Below, piece after piece: positions 1 to 6,024 of a DNA stretch of 6,641 bases (its first letter is position 1; each line of letters begins with the position of its first letter). The position numbers were made by a program, and so were the translations under genes. The notes beneath the pieces were generated by a model that worked only from the letters and a program-made list of their open reading frames with translations, ran no database searches and was not told where the DNA came from. The stretch spans positions 1,062 through 7,702 of the forward strand of contig NZ_LECR01000020.1 in NCBI RefSeq assembly GCF_001602625.1, written 5' to 3'. The stretch is from Sodalis-like endosymbiont of Proechinophthirus fluctus (lineage in GTDB: Bacteria; Pseudomonadota; Gammaproteobacteria; Enterobacterales; Enterobacteriaceae).

Positions 1-58
1 AAAATAAAACCATCGTACAGGCAAGAACGCCAGCTAATATAAAGACGATTGCACTCAT
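1..58 (-). CDS. igaA: IgaA N-terminus (partial, runs off window start)
   Basis: Only the first 19 codons are present, read on the minus strand from the ATG at 58-56. They encode MSAIVFILAGVLACTMVLF, a hydrophobic first membrane segment that resembles the start of E. coli IgaA (YrfF), which begins MSTIVIFLA. IgaA is an inner-membrane protein that holds down the Rcs phosphorelay, the envelope-stress signalling system. A good ribosome binding site, AGGG, lies at 67-64 on this strand, 5-8 bases before the ATG. Divergent orientation from nudE is the E. coli arrangement and supports the call. Whether the rest of the gene is intact cannot be seen. Confidence 0.8.
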   Translation of the reverse strand, partial: MSAIVFILAGVLACTMVLF

Positions 59-96
59 GCTAACCCTACCCACAACCTCATAAATACCATACCAAA

Positions 97-102
97 ATTA
101 TA
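97..102 (-). promoter_or_regulatory. Candidate -10 box for igaA
   Basis: On the minus strand these bases read TATAAT, a perfect sigma70 -10 hexamer, 38 bases before the igaA ATG. No convincing -35 hexamer sits 16-18 bases further upstream, so the assignment rests on the -10 box and its position. The 59-235 stretch must also hold the nudE promoter. The best plus-strand guess there is TTGCGG at 146-151 with CACAAT 18 bases on, which is weak. Confidence 0.35.
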
Positions 103-235
103 CTCCACCGTTTTGACGGAGTGAGAAGGGTGTTCGCGCAGACAGGTTGCGGCCTGGTCCCTTATTAACGCACAATGTTAACCAACCCGATGGCCGGGCA
201 TTCCCTAGCCCTCTTGCGCAATTTGCGGGAACGAT

Positions 236-799
236 ATGGATAAGAATCTGAAAAAACCCAAAATACACCGCGTGGCGACCGTTGCTCAGTCCCGCTTGTT
301 CACTGTTGAATCCGTCTATCTAGAGTTCAGCAATGGCGCGAGGCGGGTGTATGAGCGCATGAAGCCTTCCCATCGCGAGGCGGTGATGATCGTGCCAGTA
401 CTGGATGACTATCTTTTGCTGATCCGCGAGTACGGCGCCGGCATTGAGGATTACGAGCTGGGTTTTCCAAAAGGGCTTATCGACCCCGGCGAAGGGGTGA
501 TGGAGGCGGCCAACCGTGAACTGGTGGAGGAATCAGGGTTTGGCGGGCGCGTCTTTACTTTTTTGCGCCGCCTGAGTATGGCGCCGTCCTATTTCTCCAG
601 CAAAATGCATATCGTAGTGGCGCAGGATCTCTATCCCCAGCGGCTACAGGGGGATGAGCCGGAGCCACTGCCACTGGTACGTTGGCCGATAAAACATATG
701 CTGGAGTTGCTGGATGAACCCGATTTTTGCGAGGCACGTAGTGTGAGCGCACTGTTTCTCGCCCATGCTTGGCTCAATCAGGAGCCACGATCAAAATAG
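236..799 (+). CDS. nudE: ADP compounds hydrolase NudE (Nudix family)
   Basis: This 187-residue protein is intact and close in length and sequence to E. coli NudE (about 186 residues). NudE hydrolyses ADP-ribose, diadenosine polyphosphates and NADH into mononucleotide products, a cytosolic housekeeping role. The Nudix box spans residues 80-102 and is complete: G80, E86, then R94-E95-L96-V97-E98-E99-S100-G101-F102, fitting G-x5-E-x7-REUxEExGU. Further family blocks are RLFTVESV near residue 20, SMAPSYFSSKM at 114-124 and GDEPEPLP at 139-146. The ATG at 236 follows a CGGGA ribosome binding site at 226-230 with five bases between. The gene converges on mrcA: its last nine bases overlap the reconstructed mrcA stop. 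This is the only undamaged gene between igaA and aroK. Confidence 0.96.
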   Translation: MDKNLKKPKIHRVATVAQSRLFTVESVYLEFSNGARRVYERMKPSHREAVMIVPVLDDYLLLIREYGAGIEDYELGFPKGLIDPGEGVMEAANRELVEESGFGGRVFTFLRRLSMAPSYFSSKMHIVVAQDLYPQRLQGDEPEPLPLVRWPIKHMLELLDEPDFCEARSVSALFLAHAWLNQEPRSK

Positions 800-2186
800 A
801 TCCTGCCCGGCACAAACAGAGTTCATGCACGACCCGCTCTTTCGACTAGGTGCCGTCGATAAAGTATTCCTCCCGGCTGTTGCCGCTGTCATCGGACAAC
901 TTGCTGCTGTTCTTATCGATAGTGACGGTAACTATTCCCGGCAGAGGATCCTGTTTCTCTTTGGGAAATGCTCTTCAGCGCTATCTTCATATAATCATCC
1001 TAGGTAGGCTAGGCGCTTTTAGCACCACTCTCGGCGCCGGAAATATGATCTCTTATGGCGCCTGAAGCCGTCGTTTTTCCCAAATTATGGAGATGATCGT
1101 GGAAACTCACCCATATGGTGGTAATCGTATCGGGATATAACCGGGGAACCAGGCGTCTTTGGAGTCGCTATTTGTACCGGTTTTGTCACTAATATCATGG
1201 CGATTTAAATCGTGGGCGGCACGCCAGAATGGTGTACTCATAGCCGGGTTCGACGAAGATGCTGCTGTTGAGAGCGCCACGCATTAAAAACGACAGCGGC
1301 GTGCTAATCACGTGGGGCATAATACAGCTGCTCCCAGTCCGTTGCTGTCTGTGCCGGTGAAACCCGTTCCATTCGCGCCATCGGCACCGTACCGTTAGCG
1401 TCGACTGGAGTGAGAAGGCCACATTTTCAATACCGTCGTCCGACAGCACCGCCGATTTCGGCGTATCGCCGTAGATAACCGCAAATCGCAGCTGGCGCAA
1501 CTACCGTCGGTTGGCGGTAAACAGCACCTGATCATTTTCATCGGTAATTTTAGTGATAAGATAGGGGTCGACCAGATAACCGCCGTTGGCCAGTACCGCA
1601 TAGCCCAGCAACAGCTGCAGCGGGGTGAAGAAGCATGCCCAGCGCTAGCGATTCGGTGTTAGACAATATTCTGTGCCTGGAAGCTGAAAGGATTTCATCC
1701 TTGCTTAGCAGTTGCTTAATATCCGTACCGCCAAAAATGCCTCTTTGATTTTACAAATAAGCGTTCGTTCTGGGTTTAAGAAAAATTGTGGGCCAGCTGC
1801 TGAGTATAATAAGTACTATCGCCCTGCGAGGCGTAGCCGGAAAGCATGGCAATAGAGATCGCGCGCAAAATGCCTATCGGATCCACACCGGTGATGCTCG
1901 TAGAACCGGCCGCCTTCTGTAGCGACGAAGGCATGCACTAATTCCTGTACCATTTGATCGAGCCTGAGCGGGATGCGGAGTTTTTCACCATATTGAGCGA
2001 TACTTTTTTTGAGCGATAACTCTGTCGTCCGCCGAGAAGACCTGCATTAGCGTTTGCAGGCGGATTTATTTCATCGTCGCCATATCGGTCAATTGGTGCG
2101 ATATAGGGGTACATGCTATATATCGAAGCGGCTCTAAACAAAATTCAACATACTATAAAGATAAATAAATATTTTACGAATTTCAC
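791..2186 (-). pseudogene. mrcA: Penicillin-binding protein 1a (MrcA/PonA), degraded, large internal deletion
   Basis: PBP1a is a bifunctional inner-membrane murein synthase: a GT51 glycosyltransferase followed by a transpeptidase, about 850 residues in E. coli. Here only about 1.4 kb remains. The N-terminus is readable from GTG 2186-2184 (VKFVKYLF, then IYSMYPYI), with a TGA at codon 14 (2147-2145). GT51 blocks follow in shifting frames: AQYGEKLRIPLRLDQ, VATEGGRFYEHH (the Asp after the catalytic Glu is Gly) and NPERTL. DEIL, near residue 160 of E. coli, is joined at about 1683-1690 to FQAQNIV, near residue 550. The later part retains TESLALG, GYAVLANGGYLVDP, VIYGDTPKSAVL, the KTG box (1184-1176), KTTASGAI and a terminal QDLF stop at 793-791. 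Lesions include ambers at 1503-1501, 1011-1009, 1002-1000 and 849-847, a TAA at 2068-2066, and several 1-2 base indels. The SxxK serine region is gone, so no product could be a transpeptidase. Confidence 0.93.
1993..2018. repeat. Short tandem duplication in mrcA pseudogene
   Basis: TTGAGCGATA occurs at 1993-2002 and again at 2009-2018, with CTTTTT between. Compared with the expected AQYGEKLRIP coding sequence this amounts to a 16-base insertion that copies the codons around IAQ. Because 16 is not a multiple of three it shifts the reading frame of the glycosyltransferase domain. Confidence 0.7.
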
Positions 2187-2188
2187 CT

Positions 2189-2202
2189 GTGAGAATTCCC
2201 AC
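2189..2202. promoter_or_regulatory. Imperfect palindrome next to the mrcA start
   Basis: GTGAGAATTCCCAC is a 14-base inverted repeat with one mismatched pair (A2192/C2199) and GAATTC at its centre. It lies three bases upstream of the mrcA GTG, downstream of the predicted promoter, so it would be in the mRNA leader. It could be a protein site or chance; nothing else supports a function. Confidence 0.2.
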
Positions 2203-2220
2203 TTTTTATCATTTTGGCAG

Positions 2221-2248
2221 TTTATAAACAACCGCGCGCTAGTATCAA
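2221..2248 (-). promoter_or_regulatory. Candidate sigma70 promoter of mrcA
   Basis: On the minus strand TTGATA (2248-2243) is followed after 16 bases by TATAAA (2226-2221), each matching the consensus at five of six positions. Transcription would start near 2214 and give a leader of about 28 bases before the GTG at 2186. The promoter looks intact although the gene it serves is destroyed. Confidence 0.55.
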
Positions 2249-2300
2249 GGTTAGCTATTGGATACCTAATTTAAGTCACCAGCCCCAGGGAAGGGAAATC

Positions 2301-2937
2301 ATGGTGTTTGACAGCTGGCGGATAGGCATGGATATAGAGCTGAACCGGACGTCCCGTGAGCTAGCTTTGTCGCGCGAGCGGGCGCAATGGCGCTGTCGCG
2401 TCTGGTGGTAATCTCCTTTAATGGGGAATAACCCGCAGGGCTATCCCTGCTCTGTGGCGGCCACGATTGATGCGCTGCGCCGCTAGTGTCTCTCGGTCTA
2501 GCTTTACCTGACGGGACTACCTGTCAGGCTGATACGCCTGCCGGCGCCCGACCGTCGCTTCAGCGAGAGCGCGCCTACAGCTGATATCTCGAAAATCAAT
2601 TGCGCCGCCGTCTGCAGAATCTTCCAGCGGCGCTGGCCTGGGACTAGTGTCTTGATGTCGCCCAGCCCGGCCGTGTGCTAGTCTTCAGCTCCCGGCTGCC
2701 GGCGCTGATCCCCTCGCGCCGCTATCTGCGCGCCGCCGGGTTGCCCGCGCACCGGCTGGATTTTTCCTTTGACGCCGGGGCGGTGGCGGACTGCCACTAG
2801 CTGTATCGAGCTTAGCCCGGCACCGGAGGGCGGGAAACTGTGGTCGTCGTTCGACGCCTTACGTACTTATGGAGGTGGTAATCCGTGCTTGGTGCCATGC
2901 AGCGCTGGCGCTGGATGACCCCCTATGGAGCAGCTGA
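2301..2937 (+). pseudogene. hofM: HofM (PilM-like) pseudogene
   Basis: This is the first gene of the hofMNOPQ operon, related to the PilM cytoplasmic ATPase-fold protein that docks to PilN in type IV pilus and competence machines. The ATG at 2301 follows a purine-rich AGGGAAGGGAAA stretch (2287-2298). The opening MVFDSWRIGMDIEL resembles E. coli HofM (MAFKIWQIGLHL). The first frame is closed by TAA at 2409 (codon 37), TAG at 2484 and TAG at 2499. A frameshift near 2550 moves homology to another frame, with blocks SLQRERAYS, YLENQLRRRLQNLPAALAWD and VLVFSSRLPALIPS, itself broken by TGA 2582 and TAG at 2645, 2798 and 2813. The 3' end ALALDDPLWSS, with a stop at 2935-2937, overlaps the hofN start as in E. 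coli. At about 640 bases it is shorter than the roughly 780 expected. Confidence 0.8.
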
Positions 2938-3307
2938 ACCTGTAGCCTCGGCGGCAGGCTAGTCTTCGGCGGCGCGTCCGCTGCCTGCTGTTGTTAACTC
3001 TGGCGCCGCTATTGTTGGCGTTATCATTTATCTCCATACCTGCCGCCTATATTGGTGCCATCAGCACTGGAAATCTATCTAGCTGAAACGCAACGTCAGC
3101 CCCCTGCAGCGCAGCGACCAGCTTTATGTCAGCGACTGTAGTGAAGGTTATCTGCCGGTGGTGGCGCTGCGACACCGGCTAACGGATTCACACAATTTTT
3201 CCCGATTTCCGCTGGCGGGAGAGGTCAAAAGGCGGCGTGACGCGTCGCACTGGCAATTTTCCCTTGAGCAGCCTGGCAGTGGGAACAAGGGCGCTATCGG
3301 CCGGTAA
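2925..3307 (+). pseudogene. hofN: HofN (PilN-like) pseudogene
   Basis: HofN corresponds to PilN, a single-span inner-membrane protein that links PilM to PilO. The start ATG at 2925 overlaps the end of hofM. The reading MEQLNL, amber (2943-2945), PRRQASLRRRVR, then a hydrophobic run LLLLTLAPLLLALSF fits the E. coli HofN layout of short basic cytoplasmic tail and membrane segment. TGA at 3084 and later frame changes break the periplasmic part. A tail RRDASHWQFSLE near 3235-3270 resembles the E. coli C-terminal region around GRWQFEY, and a TAA at 3305-3307 is the likely original end. The remnant is about 380 bases against roughly 540 expected, so part of the middle is lost. Homology in the middle is weak; placement rests on order and both ends. 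Confidence 0.68.
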
Positions 3308-3312
3308 CTAAG

Positions 3313-3487
3313 ATGGCTGGGGTAGGTAAGCGTTGGTGGCGACCGTCGTTATTTATGCCAGCAGCATGTGGTTGTTCTACCCGGAAAATCGCCGTCTGGA
3401 GCAGATACAGCGCTAGTTCAATGCTCAACGCCATTCGCCGCGTGCGATCGCATCGGCATATCCATCGTCAAGCATGCAGAGAGGCGA
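3313..3487 (+). pseudogene. hofO: HofO (PilO-like) pseudogene, truncated
   Basis: HofO is the PilO-type partner of HofN: one membrane span, then a coiled coil. The ATG at 3313 lies six bases after the hofN stop and reads MAGVGKRWW, comparable to the WW-containing start of E. coli HofO. A frameshift follows, and the next frame gives ATVVIYASSMWLFYP then ENRRLEQIQR, a hydrophobic span followed by a charged helix. An amber at 3414-3416 and FNAQRHSPRAIASAY come next, matching in character the E. coli stretch LIRLRASHHQQWAALY. The C-terminal half does not appear to be present before hofP begins, so the right boundary is approximate. Longer open frames across 3313-3669 in other registers have no family resemblance and are chance. 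Confidence 0.6.
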
Positions 3488-3865
3488 GTCAGGGCGGCGT
3501 TTGTCTACCGGGCCGGGGCGCAGGATCTTTTGTTGCCGTTCATGATGCCAGGGCACGATCCCCCACCGCCGGGTTACGCTGGCGGGCAACGCCAGCAGAG
3601 AGCCATAGAGATGCCAGGATGGATGGTCGCAGTGACTGCGGACTTTTCCGGATTTTAGGGTGTACTTAGCAATATTGCGGCGCTTAATTAACGGCTGCAT
3701 TGGCCTGCAGGCATTATTAAAATTGATACCCTAGGGATTTATGCTGGATTTCAGATAACCCATGTGGAGAATCAACGCCTGCGATCGAATAGGAGAACGA
3801 CGATAGGGATATGCTGGATGGGGCATAATAAGACATTCTACGTGGAGCAGAGGGGGGCGGCATGA
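3488..3865 (+). pseudogene. hofP: HofP (PilP-like) pseudogene
   Basis: HofP is the small periplasmic PilP-like protein that connects the inner-membrane complex to the secretin HofQ. One frame carries the remnant: GHDPPPPGY at about 3556-3582 corresponds to the MRDPFKPPE block of E. coli HofP. It continues through an amber at 3656-3658 and a TAA at 3689-3691 to IDTLGIYAGFQITHVENQRL, equivalent to the E. coli stretch NDVLENGWTILQLTP. It ends FYVEQRGAA with TGA at 3863-3865. That stop overlaps the hofQ start in an ATGA junction, typical of coupled genes. The start is not recognisable, so the left boundary is approximate. Only two nonsense codons in the last 100 codons makes it less damaged than hofM. 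Confidence 0.6.
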
Positions 3866-5128
3866 CGCTAGGGCAGGTTTAGCGTAGGGCTGGCCTGTGG
3901 CCGCTGTTGGTCATTGTCCTTGCCGTCCCCGCGGCCGATCCGACTTCTCTATCAGCGGGTAGCGACGGCGCGGCGATACGGGATCGGTTCCGGTCGGTGC
4001 AGGATGAACCTGGTGATAACATCGGGCGTTAAGGGTGAAATTACACTGCGGCTGTATAGATTCCCTGGCGGCACAGGCGGCCTGCAGATGACGTGTCAAG
4101 GATAGATGCTGGTGATATATCAGCAGGAAGCGCAGAACGACTAACGTTAGGAAAAAAAGCGGCGACGACGACACTGATTAACCTATTAATCACCGCCGAT
4201 GCGACCGACGTGATTCGCATTGACGCCCAGCGCACACGTCGCTATTGTTATCCAGAGACAGCATTCGGCTCGATAAGCGCACCAATTCGTCGGTGCTGAT
4301 CGACGATACCGCCGCCGCTCTAGCCGCCGTGAGATTGAATAGCCGTATAGGATGTGCCGCCTGATAGGTGCTTATAATCGCCCATATCGTTACCATCAGC
4401 CGGGAAAACCTGCGCGGAGTCGGGGTCAACTGGCGCTACCGCGCGAACCGCGCCAGGAGAGTTGCTCTCGCCAACGTGAAAATGCCGGTCGATAGGCATT
4501 TTGCCTGGCATCGGGTTGCTGCTAGAGCATCTCAATGGCCGGATGCTAGAGCTGGAATTGACCATACTGGTTGACCACACTGGATCAGGAAACAAGGTAG
4601 ATATTCTGGTCGGCCTGTGTCTTTATACTGCCCATCAGCAGACCGCCAGCATCAAGCAAACACGCAAATCCCGTACCCAATGACAGTGGCTACGGCAAGT
4701 ATCCTTCTTATCCAGTTCAAAGAGGCGGTGCTGTGCATGGGGAAGTCACGCCGCGCATTCTGCGCAATAGGCGCAATAGGCGAAATAGGCGCAATAGGCG
4801 CAATAGGCGCAATAGGCGCATCACGCTGGATTTACGGATGAGTCAGAGTGTTCCAGGCAGTATCATCAAGCAGGGAGAGGGCTAGAGCATGACCATCGAT
4901 ACGGAAGAGATTAAAAAAAACCAGGTAACTATTGCAGACGGTGAGACTATCGTACTCGGCGGCATATTCCATTATCAAAAGCAGCGGAGCAACGATCAGG
5001 TGCCGCTATTGGCCGATATCCCGCTAGTAGGGGCGTTATTTAATCGCCAACGAGTTAATTATAAACAACGTGAGTTAGTTGTTTTTATTACACCCACCCG
5101 CATAGCGGGATATGCTATCGCTGCTTAA
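3862..5128 (+). pseudogene. hofQ: HofQ (PilQ-like secretin) pseudogene
   Basis: HofQ is the outer-membrane secretin for DNA uptake, about 412 residues in E. coli. The remnant has nearly full length. The ATG at 3862 begins MTLGQV, amber (3880-3882), then a signal-peptide-like LWPLLVIVLAVPAADP. Recognisable secretin pieces follow in several frames: MNLVITSGVKGEITLRL (from 4004), SIRLDKRTNSSVLIDD, HIVTISRENLRGVGVNW (near 4383-4433), HLNGRMLELEL, QTASIKQ, IQFKEAVL and RITLDLRMSQSVPG. Lesions include TGA-TAG at 4362-4367, a frameshift in the G-run near 4740, a repeat expansion at 4763-4820 and an amber at 4882-4884. From 4889 the last 79 codons are open and contain the secretin signature VPLLADIPLVGALF with RELVVFITP. 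A purine-rich GGGAGAGG (4873-4880) sits eight bases before ATG 4889, so a C-terminal fragment might be translated, but it would lack signal peptide and most of the barrel. Confidence 0.88.
4763..4820. repeat. 9-bp minisatellite, six copies, within hofQ remnant
   Basis: The unit CGCAATAGG is repeated head to tail at 4763, 4772, 4781, 4790, 4799 and 4808, followed by a partial CGCA at 4817-4820. The third copy carries one change (CGAAATAGG). In the hofQ frame it reads as repeated Arg-Asn-Arg. Removing five copies would leave RILRNRRITLDL, which matches the expected secretin sequence around EVTPTVLQKGRIRLKL, so the array is an expansion of one ancestral unit, in phase. Confidence 0.95.
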
Positions 5129-5189
5129 ACCGGACGAAAAAGCAGGTATGTGGCAATAATTTATGCGTTTTTTTATGAGTTTTTTTCAT

Positions 5190-5202
5190 CATCAATTTGA
5201 TG
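5190..5202. promoter_or_regulatory. Short perfect inverted repeat over candidate -35
   Basis: CATCAA-T-TTGATG is a perfect six-base inverted repeat around one central base. Its right arm is the -35 hexamer of the first candidate aroK promoter, so a protein bound here could block it. The size is small enough to be chance in AT-rich DNA. Confidence 0.2.
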
Positions 5203-5225
5203 CTATCGGCGATTTATCTTAAAAT
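5197..5225 (+). promoter_or_regulatory. Candidate sigma70 promoter 1 for aroKB
   Basis: TTGATG (5197-5202) and TAAAAT (5220-5225) are separated by 17 bases and match the consensus at four and five of six positions. Transcription would begin near 5232, leaving a leader of about 230 bases that includes the hairpin at 5285-5308. Confidence 0.4.
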
Positions 5226-5284
5226 AGTAAGAAATTGAAAATAAATGATTTTTATTCAAATTTTATATCAGTGGTGATACAGAG

Positions 5285-5308
5285 GATCCTGCATGCGATG
5301 CAGGCATC
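5285..5308 (+). other. Strong hairpin in aroK leader
   Basis: CCTGCAT (5288-5294) and ATGCAGG (5298-5304) pair perfectly around a three-base GCG loop. Three further pairs form between GAT 5285-5287 and ATC 5306-5308 if C5305 bulges. The sequence after it (AATTTAATC) is not a U run, so it does not look like a rho-independent terminator. It would lie in the leader made from promoter 1 and upstream of promoter 2. Confidence 0.45.
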
Positions 5309-5319
5309 AATTTAATCGG

Positions 5320-5349
5320 TTGCCAAACTGCCTGCAGTGTTGAGATAAT
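5320..5349 (+). promoter_or_regulatory. Candidate sigma70 promoter 2 for aroKB
   Basis: TTGCCA (5320-5325) and GATAAT (5344-5349) each match five of six consensus positions with an 18-base spacer. Transcription would start near 5356 and give a leader of about 105 bases. It competes with promoter 1 as the main start; both may be used. Confidence 0.45.
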
Positions 5350-5461
5350 TTTTGCCTGATTCTCGCACTAACGCTCATGATGTTTTAGTTTAGATCCCGC
5401 TGCTAATTTGATTGGCGGGGCGGGTTGTCATTAACGAATAATCTTAGTAGTACCGAAAAAC

Positions 5462-5983
5462 ATGGCAGAGAAACGCAATATCTTTCTGGTTGGGCCTATG
5501 GGTGCCGGTAAAAGTACTATTGGGCGTCAGTTGGCTCAACAACTTAATATGGAGTTTTTCGATTCTGATCAAGAGATTGAGCGACGCACCGGAGCTGATG
5601 TAGGCTGGGTATTTGATGTGGAAGGCGAAGACGGCTTCCGCGATCGAGAAGAAAAAGTCATCAACGAACTGACCGAAAAGCAGGGGATTGTGCTGGCCAC
5701 TGGCGGTGGCTCCGTGAAATCGCGCGAAACACGCAACCGCCTATCCGCCCGCGGCGTAGTTGTTTATCTATATACCACCATTGAAAAACAGCTGGCCCGT
5801 ACGCAGCGGGATAAGAAACGCCCGCTGTTGCAAGCAGAAGCTCCACCGCGCGACATTCTGGAAGCGCTGGCTCGCGATCGCAACCCTCTATATGAAGAAA
5901 TAGCGGACGTCACTATCCGCACCGACGAACAAAGCGCCAAGGTTGTTGCTAACCAAATTATCAATATGCTGGGAAGCAGCTAA
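5462..5983 (+). CDS. aroK: Shikimate kinase I (AroK)
   Basis: This 173-residue cytosolic enzyme phosphorylates shikimate with ATP to shikimate 3-phosphate, the fifth step of the shikimate pathway to aromatic amino acids, folate and quinones. It is intact and the same length as E. coli AroK, with nearly identical sequence. The Walker A loop GPMGAGKST is at residues 11-19. Substrate residues known from the family are present: D36 in DSDQE, R60 in FRDREE, the GGG at 81-83, R120 in the lid DKKRPLL, and R140. One visible change from E. coli is Tyr at 104 where E. coli has Glu, in YLETT, outside the active site. The ATG at 5462 matches the family start ([11 protein letters not shown]). The ribosome binding site is poor, only GAAAAA just upstream. 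aroB follows 41 bases downstream in the same direction. Confidence 0.98.
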   Translation: MAEKRNIFLVGPMGAGKSTIGRQLAQQLNMEFFDSDQEIERRTGADVGWVFDVEGEDGFRDREEKVINELTEKQGIVLATGGGSVKSRETRNRLSARGVVVYLYTTIEKQLARTQRDKKRPLLQAEAPPRDILEALARDRNPLYEEIADVTIRTDEQSAKVVANQIINMLGSS

Positions 5984-6024
5984 TTTGAATTAACGAGATG
6001 TCGAAAAAGGTTATTGAGCATCCC

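Larger units (their letters stand above)
5129..5461 (+). other. Gene-free aroK leader, AT-rich
   Basis: This 333-base stretch between the hofQ stop and aroK contains no plausible gene on either strand. It has long T and A runs at 5168-5186 and 5220-5270, two candidate promoters, a hairpin and a short inverted repeat, listed separately. In E. coli aroK heads a long operon (aroK, aroB, damX, dam and more), so a promoter-rich leader is expected here. No rho-independent terminator for the hof operon is evident: the T runs at 5168-5186 have no GC stem before them. Confidence 0.7.

Noticed and set aside
1195..1500. A separate 101-codon gene on the minus strand
   Set aside because: It contains VIYGDTPKSAVL and PHVISTPLSFL, which are PBP1a transpeptidase sequence; it is one readable fragment of the mrcA pseudogene.
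2214..2300. Upstream start for hofM at 2214
   Set aside because: The added 29 residues resemble nothing, while ATG 2301 gives a HofM-like N-terminus with a purine-rich ribosome binding site; the extra stretch overlaps the mrcA promoter.
3313..3669. Overlapping open frames of 118 and 96 codons on the plus strand as novel proteins
   Set aside because: Neither frame is coherent; pieces match HofO (one frame) and HofP (another) in the right order, so these are chance openings across pseudogenes.
3911..4429. Several minus-strand open frames of 64-87 codons
   Set aside because: They are antisense to recognisable hofQ pieces, have no family resemblance and no ribosome binding sites of note.
4763..4820. 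CRISPR-like array
   Set aside because: Units are 9 bases, contiguous and without spacers; it is a slippage minisatellite.
4617..4841. Small protein with Ala-Ile-Gly repeats
   Set aside because: The repeats come from the 9-bp minisatellite read in the wrong register; hofQ homology continues in the Arg-Asn-Arg register.
791..5128. Insertion sequence or prophage as the cause of gene loss
   Set aside because: No transposase fragments, terminal inverted repeats or target duplications were seen; damage is point mutation, small indels and deletions.
5161..5190. Rho-independent terminator for the hof operon
   Set aside because: There are long T runs but no GC-rich stem directly before them.
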